A stretch of DNA of 64,000 nucleotides from Verrucomicrobiia bacterium (GCA_030432235.1 JAUIHT010000009.1:1-64000); one strand, 5' to 3'. Positions 53,520 to 62,012 are shown, counted from the stretch's first letter. Notes: a model not told the origin generated them from the letters alone. A program made the numbers and translations.

Positions 53520-53762
53520 ATGGGTGCGGCGGACGATAAGACAGCCAAAAAGATGGCCATTCGGCTTGGCCAAGCTATCCGTGCCCGTCGCGAAAGCGTT
53601 GATCTCAGCCAGGATGAGCTGGCTTGGCGTGCCGAGGTCCACCGCGCCTACATGGGGACCATCGAGCGCGGGGGCCAGAACATCACGGTGTTCAAGCTAT
53701 TCCAGATCGCACGTGCCCTAGGCATCAAGCCCTCGGACATCCTCAAGGATATGAACCTATAA
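53520..53762 (+). CDS. Small XRE-type regulator, controller (C-protein)-like
   Basis: 80 residues, essentially a single HTH domain: AIRLGQAIRARRESVDLSQDELAWRAEVHRAYMGTIERG and NITVFKLFQIARALGIKPSDIL. The size and the HR-Y--TIERG pattern resemble controller proteins of restriction-modification systems, but no such system is adjacent. It probably binds the palindrome at 53468 and may regulate the divergent secreted-protein unit. The terminator just after its stop acts on the other strand. Confidence 0.85.
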   Translation: MGAADDKTAKKMAIRLGQAIRARRESVDLSQDELAWRAEVHRAYMGTIERGGQNITVFKLFQIARALGIKPSDILKDMNL

Positions 53763-53792
53763 AAAAGCACGTCTCAAAGCTGAGACGTGCTT
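53761..53792 (-). terminator. Rho-independent terminator on the minus strand
   Basis: A perfect 12-bp stem (AAGCACGTCTCA at 53765-53776, complement at 53781-53792) with a 4-base loop. On the minus strand the stem is followed by a run of six T (53766-53761). It serves the gene ending at 53830. On the plus strand it lacks a T run, so it does not properly terminate the XRE gene. Confidence 0.85.
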
Positions 53793-53829
53793 CCGAAAGC
53801 TCTTACCGAGCTAACCGCATTCTGGCCAG

Positions 53830-54786
53830 CTACTCCGCCGGTCTCGTAACGACCACGGTTTCGCTGCCCTTTTCGTTACCGGTGTTGAGGATGACGTACA
53901 CGCGGTAGAGGGCGGTGTCGCCGGGGCTGGTCAAACCGTCGGCGGTGGAGAACTCGCGCGTGGCCTCGGCGGGGTTGGTAGCCACGACGTGTTCCTCGGC
54001 GGTATTGTAGGGGCTCACCGGGCTGCGACGCAGTTGGTATTCCTCGAGGTCGTTGTCCGCGGACTCCGAGTAGGTAATGAGCGCCATACTCGTGCCTGCA
54101 TCCCAGATGCCCTCCGCCGTGACGGCGTCCGGGGTGTGGCCGGGGGCCGGGTAAAGCGCGGGCAGGCTCTCGATAATGGCCGAGCCGGGCGCGAAGAGCG
54201 CCTCGATGACGCGACGGTAGCTGACGAGGATGGGTACGATTTTCTCCTGCAGGACATTGCGCGCGTCCCGCGCCAGCTTTAGCTCCTGCTCGTTATCGGC
54301 ATCGGTGATATAGGCGTCAGTGAGCGCGTTCAGGTCGGTCTGGAAGTCCGCGACAGCGTAATCTCCACTGAGCAGGAAGGGGTCGGGGTCCTGAGCCGTG
54401 TTAATCTTCTGCCACAGCGAGTCCATATCCTGCAAGGGCTTGGTAAAAGCCCCTTGTGCGCTACCGATGTTGGGCGCATCCGGCAGGGCGCGCTCGAAGG
54501 CGCTGCCCGGCAGCAGCCCGCGCACGCGGCGGTTAAACTCCAGCAGGCGCTCGCGCAGGGCATCCTTCTGCTGAAACAAGGTGGCGTTGCCGATTTCCAC
54601 ATCGTTGAGCCGGTCCTCCACCGCTGCCTGCTGGTTGGCCAAATCATCCCGATCCGCCTCCAGGCCATCGCGGTCAATGCCTTCGGGCAGATCGATGCTC
54701 GACCCGTTGGCGGTGTTGGCATCCTCCCAGTGGGCGAGGAAGAGGTTAATCGTGGGAATGTATGAGCTGGGTCCTGATATTGGCAT
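53830..54786 (-). CDS. Hypothetical protein, possibly phage- or structure-related
   Basis: 318 residues, no signal peptide. The start PISGPSSYIPTINLFLAHWED is reminiscent of verrucomicrobial proteins of unknown role. Residues ~30-90 form a helical or coiled part (RDDLANQQAAVEDRLNDVE). The last ~100 residues (SMALITYSESADNDLEEYQLRRSP, ending in TGNEKGSETVVVTRP) resemble a fibronectin type III-like domain. Downstream there is a proper terminator. Function unknown. Confidence 0.65.
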   Translation of the reverse strand: MPISGPSSYIPTINLFLAHWEDANTANGSSIDLPEGIDRDGLEADRDDLANQQAAVEDRLNDVEIGNATLFQQKDALRERLLEFNRRVRGLLPGSAFERALPDAPNIGSAQGAFTKPLQDMDSLWQKINTAQDPDPFLLSGDYAVADFQTDLNALTDAYITDADNEQELKLARDARNVLQEKIVPILVSYRRVIEALFAPGSAIIESLPALYPAPGHTPDAVTAEGIWDAGTSMALITYSESADNDLEEYQLRRSPVSPYNTAEEHVVATNPAEATREFSTADGLTSPGDTALYRVYVILNTGNEKGSETVVVTRPAE

Positions 54787-55360
54787 GATGATGATGGGTT
54801 GTGGTTAATCGATGGATGAGAGAAGCGGGCACATGCGCCATGAAGTGAATTCAGAACAGGTTTAACGATGTCGCGTGTATCCGTGATCTACTGTAATATT
54901 TTTAGTATTTATCCCATTACAACCATATTTTAACCGTAATCATCCCCTTATCCTATTTTTGGCGTAACCACAGGGCTGGCACCCGCCAGCGAAACACCTG
55001 TATCGAGTAACAAACCACCTTGGGCTACCCTCCCGATTCACTTTTCTGGCCTTACTCTGCCCTGAACGGCTATTAATGTGCCCTATCCTGCTATTAATCT
55101 GCTCTATACGCTAATTACGGTGCCCTAGAGACCCTTTACGGTGCCCTGACTCGTCATTAATCTGCCCTGAACGCCTCTTACGGTGCCCAGAATAGCTATT
55201 ACGGTGCTCTATCTCGTGATTACGGTGACAAGAATAAGAATATGAGGCAGAATAATAGCCAGATAGAGCACCGTAAGCACTCGCTAGAGGACATGAATCG
55301 TAAAATAGGCCGCTTTAATGAGAATTGTGTATCGTTTTAGGATGCGTGATGCTTCCGTAA
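54787..55360. other. Gene-free region containing the 21-bp array
   Basis: 574 bp without a credible gene. The left part (54787-55051) is plain AT-rich sequence with nothing I can name. The right part carries the nine-unit 21-bp array (55052-55240). At 55262-55276 a perfect 15-bp inverted copy of unit 8 could pair with 55199-55213. After it come 85 bp leading to the next gene. Confidence 0.7.
55052..55240 (+). repeat. Nine-unit 21-bp phased array
   Basis: Units start at 55052, 55073, 55094, 55115, 55136, 55157, 55178, 55199 and 55220, each exactly 21 bp apart. The first 12 bases are conserved (TTACGGTGCCCT in units 4 and 5; TTAATCTGCCCT in unit 6; close variants elsewhere, with unit 9 degenerate) and the next 9 vary. 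Both strands contain stops, and no start codon or ribosome site fits, so it is not coding. The spacing equals two helical turns, which suggests protein binding along one DNA face. Confidence 0.9.
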
Positions 55361-55756
55361 ATGCGATATATCCTCTTTTTAGCTCTCTTGGGCGCAAACT
55401 TGGTCTGTGCGGGCGCACGCTTGCACCCGGAAGCCTGGTATCAGGAGCGCGCCGCAAAAAAGTATAACGCCGAGGCCGAAGTCGTCATGCCGGACGGCAC
55501 CCGCTGCGACCTCGTCACGGACAAGCACGCCATCGAGGTCGACTTTGCTGACAAATGGGCCGAGGCCATCGGCCAATCCCTCAACTATGCCTTCCAGACC
55601 AACAAAAAGGCCGGAATACTACTCATCCTTGAAAACCCCAAAGAGGAAAAACACCTCATCCGCGTCCAGTCCATCATCCTGCATTACAACCTCCCCATCG
55701 ACGTCCTCGCCATCCGCGCCTGGGAGGAGGTGGCTGATGCCTCCGCTAGCGAGTAA
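55361..55756 (+). CDS. Exported protein with PD-(D/E)XK-like core
   Basis: 131 residues. Signal peptide (MRYILFLALLGANLVCAG). The mature part runs WYQERAAKKYNAEAEVVMPDG, then RCDLVTDKHAIEVDFADKW and EAIGQSLNYAFQTNKKAGILLI. The D-x(8)-EVDxxxKW pattern with a following helix matches a PD-(D/E)XK nuclease-like core, here in an exported protein. It is GC-rich, unlike the next gene. The 21-bp array ends 120 bp upstream. A DNA-scavenging or competence role is a guess. Confidence 0.7.
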   Translation: MRYILFLALLGANLVCAGARLHPEAWYQERAAKKYNAEAEVVMPDGTRCDLVTDKHAIEVDFADKWAEAIGQSLNYAFQTNKKAGILLILENPKEEKHLIRVQSIILHYNLPIDVLAIRAWEEVADASASE

Positions 55757-55804
55757 GGATCAGATATATTGCTTTTTGCTAATATTGTTGGCTAATTCTC
55801 CGGC

Positions 55805-58800
55805 ATGGCCATTAGCACACACCCCGGAGGTTCCGCAGACAAAGGAGGCAATAACTATGAGTCTCTATGGGCCGTGCGCGCCATGTGTGAGCTTTTTGAT
55901 GGCAACGCCTCTTCAATGCATGTTGAGACACCCGGAGAAGATAAAGCAGAATTTCACCTGCAAAAAGGAGATACCCTAGAATATTGGCAAACTAAGCGAC
56001 AGATAACGGGACAAGACACTTGGACTATAAAAACCCTGAGCAGAGCAGGTATACTCTCTTATTTTTATGATAAAACACAGCAAGGTAATTTATGCGTATT
56101 TGCCTCAATATCTGAAGCACCGCAACTTGGACAACTTATAGAAAACGCAAAGGCATCTAAAGATGTAGCAAGCTTCAAAGAACATTTCACAAATAAGGAG
56201 AGGCTTACCAGTTTCAACGAGCTCAAAGAAGCCATTGGCACAGATTCAGATGAAGATGCTTATCAGTTCTTGCTTAGAATGACATTGCACGGGGGACGTG
56301 AAATCACGTTAGAGCCCGAGTTCACAAATCGCTTGAGTGTGCTTTTCCAAGGGCCAGGACAAACCACGATGAGTCTACTACGCGACCTCTACATGCACAG
56401 CTCTCACGAATCTCTTACGATTGAAAGCGTTGAACAATATTTAAAGGAAAGAGGCATAGTTCGTAGACGCGATGGCGCTCCTGATATTAGAGAGCGAATA
56501 TCCGCAATAACGCAGGGCTATGTCTCGGGTCAGCAATCGAAATTCATCGGTCGTACACTAATAAAACGGAAACTTGCATCTGAGATTGTTGATGAGCTTA
56601 GAGACAGCACCACGGCACAGAACATTCTAATCTCAAGTGAATCCGGAGGCGGGAAAAGTGCTTGTCTTTACCAAATCGTAGAAGAATTAAGAAATTCAGG
56701 CATGCCAGTATTGGCTTTTCGTTTGGATAGCGTAGAACCTGTAAAGTCTACCATAGCTCTAGGTGAGAAAATTGGACTCCAGGAATCACCTGTTATAGCC
56801 CTTGATCAAGCATGGAGTGGTGGGATGGTCACGCTAGTCGTTGACCAAGTAGACTGCGTAAGCACTTATTCTGGGAGACATCCCGAATTCTTCGAGATTC
56901 TAGCTGCAATCAAAGATGAAATAGCAGGGATTCTCGGGCGGACATCTATTCATCTCATTTTAGCATGCAGAGAAGTTGACTTTGAAAGCGACTTTCGCCT
57001 CAAGCAGTTACTACCAGCAAAGCAGAAGCCAAAGAAGCTTGGGAAGTTCTCGGAGAGTGAAGTCAAAGAAGCAATTACGTCTGCAGGCGGCGACTCCTCA
57101 CTACTGACTAAGCAACAACTAGAGCTTCTTCTCCTTCCTCAAAACCTCTCCCTTTTCATCCAGGCGGGCCTAGCAACAAAGGCCTATTCATTTACAACAA
57201 AGAATGAACTGTTTAATGAATTCTGGAGGTTAAAACGTAGCGCAGTATCGCTAGACAGACCTGATTTCGACACTCTTTGGCCCCAAGTGCTGAGACACTT
57301 AGTCAATATAATGAGTGCAGGTCAGAAGCTTACTGTACCTGAAGTCACTATGGATAATTTTCCACAGGCATTACTCAGCAAGATGACCTCAGAAGGAGTT
57401 TTGACTTTTGAACGACGTCGTTATGGGTTTGTCCATGAATCATTTTTCGACTACTGTTTTGCTAGAACGCAGGCCAATGGAGGGCTAGATTTTATTCAAT
57501 CCCTGGAAGCTGAAAATCAATATCTGTTTAGACGTGCTCAGCTTCGCCAAGTCTTGGAGTTCATGCGTGATGGCGATTTCCATCAATACCTTGAGCAAGT
57601 ACGTTGGTTGCTCGAGAACGATTCCATTCGCGTATTTCTAAAGCTACATGTCGTCGAGCTTATATGCCTACATCCTGAGCCAAAGGATGAAGAGTTGGCA
57701 GTATTGATGCCTTGGATAGAGTCAGAATTGACTCATATCCAAGCTGGCACCACCAACCCAGACAAATTGGCATTACGTATATGGGAAAGCTTCTTTGCAT
57801 CTCGATCTCTGTTCCCTGTAGCGGATCGAATGGGATTGGTTGAGCGGTGGCTGCAATCAGGCAAAGAATGGTTGGAAGACAGAGTTACCGTATACTTACG
57901 CTGGAAGACTGAGAAACACAGCGAACGTGTTGCCGAGTTATTGGAGCCGTACGTTGGAGTCAGTGACGCATGGAACCGACGATTACGTGCAATGATGCAA
58001 TGGCGTAATCACGAGAAAAGCCGTCGCTTCTTCGACTTATTTTTACGCCTGCTAGACGACGGTGTACTCGATGAAGATCTAGAACAATCAGACTCTTATA
58101 ATCGAATCTGGTCACATCTGCATGGCTTTGCGGAAGAAAAACCGGTATGGTGTGCCGAAATCGCGGCGCACTGGTTAAGTCGACAAGTAGAAATCATTTC
58201 AAACTCATCAGAGAATGAGGAAATCAGATGGCGCAAACTGAGAGACCAATCAGGCGTAGACGAAATAATTAAGTGCGCCGAAAAAGCACCCTTAGAATTC
58301 CTGCAATTTAATCTGCCAATTATCTTACAGGCCGCAGAACGGGCATCCTATGCAGTAGAAGAAGGCGTGTATGCTTGCGATAGGATATGGCATAAGAGGA
58401 TATTATCTGAGCACACTGACATAGAAGATGCCTACCTTATTGGCTGCGAAAAAGCGATGGAGGTATTAGGAGAAGAAGAACCTGAAGCACTCCGCCCTTT
58501 CATTGAGCAAGTGCTCCCACACAGACTTTACATCGCAAATTTTTTACTCATCAGCGCATATACAGCAGCCCCCAAGCTCTTTGCTGATGAAGCTCTCACA
58601 CAACTGGCTAATGACTCAAATAGATTGATCTGCGGCTATTCAGATAGTGCTTATTGGACAACAAGAAAACTCATTGAAACCTGTAGTCCGCATTGCTCTA
58701 AAGAAGTAATAGAGAAACTCGAAGAAACAGTTATGACATATCGCTGTCCAGGCGAAGAGGGCAAAGATGGGTTTAAATCACGTGGGCATGTCGCTTTTAC

Positions 58801-60328
58801 GCTTCTGTCAGCTATACCAAAAGAAAAGCTTAGCATTAATGCCGTAGGAAGACTGGGCGAATGGAAAGAGAAGTATAGAGCACCAAAGCCTAGCCCTAGA
58901 GGAATACGCGGAGGTTTCATAGGTTCGCCAATTGAGCAGAATTCAGCAGAAAAAATGACCGACGAGCAATGGCTAAGGGCTATTGAAAAATACAACTCAG
59001 CTGAACGCATTCGCTCGTGGGATGACCCTTTACGTGGCGGAGGTGCACAACTAGCCCAACAATTACAAGGATTCGTAAAGAATGAACCTGAAAGGTTTGC
59101 ACGATTAGCACTTCAGTTCCCAGATGACACAGCAACCTGCTACTATATGAATGTCCTGTATGGGCTTCGAGAAGCGGATATTTCTTCAGATCTTAAACTC
59201 GATGTAGTTCGCCTCGTTTTCGGCATTGAGGAAGAAGCTTGTCTGCGACCTGCTCTAGATGTCTTGGGTTCAATCAATGATGTAATGCTCCCTGAAAATG
59301 CAATCGCATTCATTAAGAGGGCTGTTCAAAATTCTGATCCAGAAGTAGAGATCTGGGATCAGGAGACCCCCTACTATGGCGGCAACATGCTGGACCATGG
59401 AATAAATACCGTCAGGGGTGATGCGGCTGAGGCGATAAGAAATCTCATTTCAGAGAATGAGATATATATTGATGTGTTCCGTGAGGAACTCGAAAGATTG
59501 GCGTCAGATAGTAGTCTCGCAGTACGATCTGTAGCTGCCTCTACCATTCATGTCATTTATATACACAACCAAGAGTATGCCCTGCAATTACTAGATAAGT
59601 TAATCACTGCCGATGATAGGCTACTTACTAGCAATTACTTGGTCAGATTCCTTCGTGTTCTCCTTCGAGCACAAATAGCATTCATGCGTCCATTGATTCA
59701 ACGTATGTTAGCATCGACAAACGAGAAAACTAGAGACGAAGGAGGAGTCTTGGCTTGTTTAGCACGACTGTATCATGAATCAGCCAATGATTTAGCTGAA
59801 ACAGCACTAGCGGGTGACGAAAAAACACGTTTGGGAGCAGCTGAAGTTGCGCAAGCAAATATCCTACATCCTGAATGTCGAGAATGGTGTGAACAAACGT
59901 TGCCAAGATTGTTTAACGACGAAAGCAATGAAGTTCGTCAGAAAGCGGCACATTGCTTCTGGCATTTATGGCAGTCTCCCGAAACCCCATTAACTGACTT
60001 TGAGAATTTGATAGGAGTGTTCTTGAAAAGCCCAGCCTTCATAACTGATTCTAGTATGTTAGTCCACGCTCTCACCGACAGCCGCCAGCGTTTGCCAACA
60101 CTCACTTTGGATATCTGCGAAGAATTTGTGAATCGCTGTAGCGATGAGGCCAGAGACATTAGAACCTCGAGAGCAGCCGACGAAACCTATATTGGCAAGC
60201 TAGTCTTTACCGCTTATGAGCAATTGGAGGGCGAAACTTCGCAGATTCGTGCATTAGACCTAATAGACGCAATGTGCCTAGAAGGCTTACATACTGCGAG
60301 AGAACAATTGTCTTCGCTTGAGAGGTAA
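55805..60328 (+). CDS. Avs-like STAND NTPase with N-terminal nuclease-like domain (putative antiphage protein)
   Basis: 1507 residues, far lower in GC than its neighbours, so probably transferred. Residues ~15-70: GGNNYESLWAVRAMCELF, then E41, GED (~44-46) and E49, then YWQTKRQ (60-66). This is the E...D...QxK layout of Cap4/DUF4297-type nucleases. At ~278-286 ESGGGKSA is a P-loop. At 344-350 LVVDQVD is a Walker B strand, followed by LILACREVD. From ~500 on it is all-helical repeats (HEAT/TPR-like). This is the architecture of Avs antiviral STAND proteins that sense phage proteins. No accessory gene is adjacent. Avs subtype not assigned. Confidence 0.8.
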   Translation: MAISTHPGGSADKGGNNYESLWAVRAMCELFDGNASSMHVETPGEDKAEFHLQKGDTLEYWQTKRQITGQDTWTIKTLSRAGILSYFYDKTQQGNLCVFASISEAPQLGQLIENAKASKDVASFKEHFTNKERLTSFNELKEAIGTDSDEDAYQFLLRMTLHGGREITLEPEFTNRLSVLFQGPGQTTMSLLRDLYMHSSHESLTIESVEQYLKERGIVRRRDGAPDIRERISAITQGYVSGQQSKFIGRTLIKRKLASEIVDELRDSTTAQNILISSESGGGKSACLYQIVEELRNSGMPVLAFRLDSVEPVKSTIALGEKIGLQESPVIALDQAWSGGMVTLVVDQVDCVSTYSGRHPEFFEILAAIKDEIAGILGRTSIHLILACREVDFESDFRLKQLLPAKQKPKKLGKFSESEVKEAITSAGGDSSLLTKQQLELLLLPQNLSLFIQAGLATKAYSFTTKNELFNEFWRLKRSAVSLDRPDFDTLWPQVLRHLVNIMSAGQKLTVPEVTMDNFPQALLSKMTSEGVLTFERRRYGFVHESFFDYCFARTQANGGLDFIQSLEAENQYLFRRAQLRQVLEFMRDGDFHQYLEQVRWLLENDSIRVFLKLHVVELICLHPEPKDEELAVLMPWIESELTHIQAGTTNPDKLALRIWESFFASRSLFPVADRMGLVERWLQSGKEWLEDRVTVYLRWKTEKHSERVAELLEPYVGVSDAWNRRLRAMMQWRNHEKSRRFFDLFLRLLDDGVLDEDLEQSDSYNRIWSHLHGFAEEKPVWCAEIAAHWLSRQVEIISNSSENEEIRWRKLRDQSGVDEIIKCAEKAPLEFLQFNLPIILQAAERASYAVEEGVYACDRIWHKRILSEHTDIEDAYLIGCEKAMEVLGEEEPEALRPFIEQVLPHRLYIANFLLISAYTAAPKLFADEALTQLANDSNRLICGYSDSAYWTTRKLIETCSPHCSKEVIEKLEETVMTYRCPGEEGKDGFKSRGHVAFTLLSAIPKEKLSINAVGRLGEWKEKYRAPKPSPRGIRGGFIGSPIEQNSAEKMTDEQWLRAIEKYNSAERIRSWDDPLRGGGAQLAQQLQGFVKNEPERFARLALQFPDDTATCYYMNVLYGLREADISSDLKLDVVRLVFGIEEEACLRPALDVLGSINDVMLPENAIAFIKRAVQNSDPEVEIWDQETPYYGGNMLDHGINTVRGDAAEAIRNLISENEIYIDVFREELERLASDSSLAVRSVAASTIHVIYIHNQEYALQLLDKLITADDRLLTSNYLVRFLRVLLRAQIAFMRPLIQRMLASTNEKTRDEGGVLACLARLYHESANDLAETALAGDEKTRLGAAEVAQANILHPECREWCEQTLPRLFNDESNEVRQKAAHCFWHLWQSPETPLTDFENLIGVFLKSPAFITDSSMLVHALTDSRQRLPTLTLDICEEFVNRCSDEARDIRTSRAADETYIGKLVFTAYEQLEGETSQIRALDLIDAMCLEGLHTAREQLSSLER

Positions 60329-60348
60329 CAGCATTTTACGTGCTGTTA
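60326..60348 (+). terminator. Hairpin at the end of the Avs-like gene
   Basis: TAACAGCA (60326-60333) and TGCTGTTA (60341-60348) form a perfect 8-bp stem with a 7-base loop that includes the stop codon. No T run follows, so it may stop transcription weakly or protect the mRNA end. Confidence 0.4.
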
Positions 60349-60406
60349 ACAAACGCGGGGGCATCGTCGCTTGACCCAAGCGGCGATTGACGTGACAATC
60401 CGGCGC

Positions 60407-60787
60407 ATGAAAAACGCGCGCGTTCTCATCCTGGCCGGCCTGCTCGGGGCCGGCGTCCTGATGGCCGTTCCGGTGAGCAACCGGGTCGATTCGGCCAACC
60501 GCCCCGTGGTCATCACGAACCAAACGACCTCCACGCCCTACCTGGGCTCCATCGATGCCAAGCTGAACCAGCTCCTGCAAAGCCGCGGGGGCCGCTACGT
60601 CTTCCTCGTCTCCGAGGGCGAGCTGCTGCGGCTGGACACGCAGGAGGGCAAGGTGGCGATGTTCAACATCGTTTCCGGCGCAAGCTGGGACACGCTCGCC
60701 ATCCCGGAGCGCAGCATCGGCCCGGGCAACGCCTTTTACGAAAAGTACGTGCAGTTCCTCGACAAGACCGACTTCAACACCAACTAA
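60407..60787 (+). CDS. Small exported hypothetical protein, paralogue of the next gene
   Basis: About 126 residues from ATG 60407 (TTG 60371 is the alternative). An N-terminal hydrophobic segment (ARVLILAGLLGAGVLMAV) acts as signal or anchor. The rest (GRYVFLVSEGELLRLDTQEGKVAMFN) looks like one small beta domain. Its R-LDT-x(3)-GKVAMFN pattern recurs as RFDSATGDYAIL in the next gene, 9 bp downstream, so the two are probably related and co-expressed. Confidence 0.6.
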   Translation: MKNARVLILAGLLGAGVLMAVPVSNRVDSANRPVVITNQTTSTPYLGSIDAKLNQLLQSRGGRYVFLVSEGELLRLDTQEGKVAMFNIVSGASWDTLAIPERSIGPGNAFYEKYVQFLDKTDFNTN

Positions 60788-60796
60788 ACACGCCCT

Positions 60797-61168
60797 ATGA
60801 AAAACATCGAACGCATCCTCATCGGCGCGCTGGCCCTCGGCTTTGCCGCGCTCTGTGTCAACCAGCTCGATGCGCAAAGCAGCAAGAGCACGACCACCGC
60901 CTCCTCCAAACTGGATAAACGGGAAGAAATCGATATCACGCCGGACAATATGATCATGGGCGCCGGGCGCTTTCGCATCAAAAAGATCCGCCTGACCGAA
61001 GGCCAACGCGAAACCCTTATCCGCTTCGACTCCGCCACGGGCGACTACGCCATCCTCGACACCACGATTCCGGCCTGGGTGCAGGTGGAGCTGCCCACGG
61101 TCAAGCCCGCCGGCCAGTATGAGAACGACGCCCACATCAAGCTGATCGACGACGTGGTTTTTAACTAG
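60797..61168 (+). CDS. Small exported hypothetical protein
   Basis: 123 residues. Signal-like start MKNIERILIGALALGFAALC. A serine/threonine-rich linker (SSKSTTTASSK) precedes a small domain with GRFRIKKIRLTEGQRETLIRFDSATGDYAIL. It resembles the preceding gene in this part and shares its short N-terminal layout. Function unknown. The stop is followed by an AGCGCT-GA-AGCGCT dyad (61167-61180) and then dispersed repeats. Confidence 0.6.
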   Translation: MKNIERILIGALALGFAALCVNQLDAQSSKSTTTASSKLDKREEIDITPDNMIMGAGRFRIKKIRLTEGQRETLIRFDSATGDYAILDTTIPAWVQVELPTVKPAGQYENDAHIKLIDDVVFN

Positions 61169-61183
61169 CGCTGAAGCGCTGGT

Positions 61184-61317
61184 GCCCAAAGTCAAAAGAC
61201 AAAAGTGGCAGGCAAGTGCATAGGCTGCGCTTGGAAACAGGCCGACGCGCCGACCCATAATAAACCCATACGACTTTCGACTTACAGATTTCGCCTTTTG
61301 TCTTTGGGACTTTGGGC
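61184..61317. repeat. Inverted repeat of AAAGTC/GACAAAAG words
   Basis: GCCCAAAGTCAAAAGACAAAAG-type sequence at 61184-61205 pairs with 61295-61317 with one substitution and one extra base. It flanks ~90 bp of ordinary sequence, between two convergent gene groups. Confidence 0.75.
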
Positions 61318-61341
61318 TTTTGACTTTTTGCTTTAGGCTTC

Positions 61342-61848
61342 TCATAGCAAATTCAGTTCGCGTTCGATGCGGGCGAGGGTTTCCGGGGCCAGGGCGCGGT
61401 CCTCGGGCGGGCGTGAGTGGGCATCGCGTTCGGCTTGGCGGCGCTCTTCCTCGCGTAGCTTGAGTTCGAGGCCCTTGATCTGGTTGAAGGCGCCGCTGAG
61501 CTTCTGGATGACGCCGGAGATTTTGGTCAGCTCGGGTTCGTCGAGGTTGGGATTGTCGCAGAGGTAATCGAAGACCTTCTCCCAGGCCACGCTGACGGAG
61601 GCGTCGACCGCGGTGTAGCCGGGAAAGGCTGCCTCCAGGAGTTGCTCGGTACGGCGACGGGCGGCACGGATGCGCTCAACGTGTGCCTGCGCGGCCTCGG
61701 TCAGCTCCGCGAGCGCGGCCGGTGAGCCCGCCCCGGGTTGGACCGGGGAAGGCTCGGGCCGGATGGCGCCCGTCTGCCCATGCGTGGGCCGACTCGGCGC
61801 GCCTTGTGGCTGTCCGTTCTCAGCCGTGTTATCTGTCTGTGGTTTCAT
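61342..61848 (-). CDS. Hypothetical protein, possible small terminase/DUF3486-like
   Basis: 168 residues from ATG 61848. The N-terminal third is proline/glycine-rich and disordered (PTHGQTGAIRPEPSPVQPG). The C-terminal part is helical (WEKVFDYLCDNPNLDEPELTKIS, LKLREEERRQAERDAH). The size and helical end recall Mu-like phage small terminase proteins, but the resemblance is weak. It closes the minus-strand set that begins at 63249. Confidence 0.45.
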   Translation of the reverse strand: MKPQTDNTAENGQPQGAPSRPTHGQTGAIRPEPSPVQPGAGSPAALAELTEAAQAHVERIRAARRRTEQLLEAAFPGYTAVDASVSVAWEKVFDYLCDNPNLDEPELTKISGVIQKLSGAFNQIKGLELKLREEERRQAERDAHSRPPEDRALAPETLARIERELNLL

Positions 61849-61901
61849 CGCTCTCACTCGCATACCCGCACGCCTGCGGGAAAGGTTTGGAAAAGAAGAA
61901 A

Positions 61902-62006
61902 GCAGAAAGATAAAAGATGAAGTAAGAGACCACCTGCGGCAGTCTGGATTGCAGACAAGTAAAGTTCCCCGGATGTCATTTCATCTTTCATCGTTCATCT
62001 TTCTGC
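61902..62006. repeat. Imperfect inverted repeat of AGAAAGAT/CATCTTTC words
   Basis: GCAGAAAGAT at 61902-61911 pairs with ATCTTTCTGC near 61997-62006, with GATGAA/TTCATC words repeated beside both arms. It lies in the gap between two genes of the phage-like module. Confidence 0.65.
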
Positions 62007-62012
62007 GTTTAC

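Noticed and set aside
53761-53792. Terminator for the XRE gene
   Set aside because: The T run lies on the minus-strand side only, so it ends the gene at 53830.
55052-55240. CRISPR array
   Set aside because: The conserved part is 12 bp and the variable part 9 bp; no cas genes are near.
55052-55240. Heptapeptide-repeat coding region
   Set aside because: Read in frame, it gives L-x-C-P-like heptads, but stop codons occur in units 3 and 7 and there is no start.
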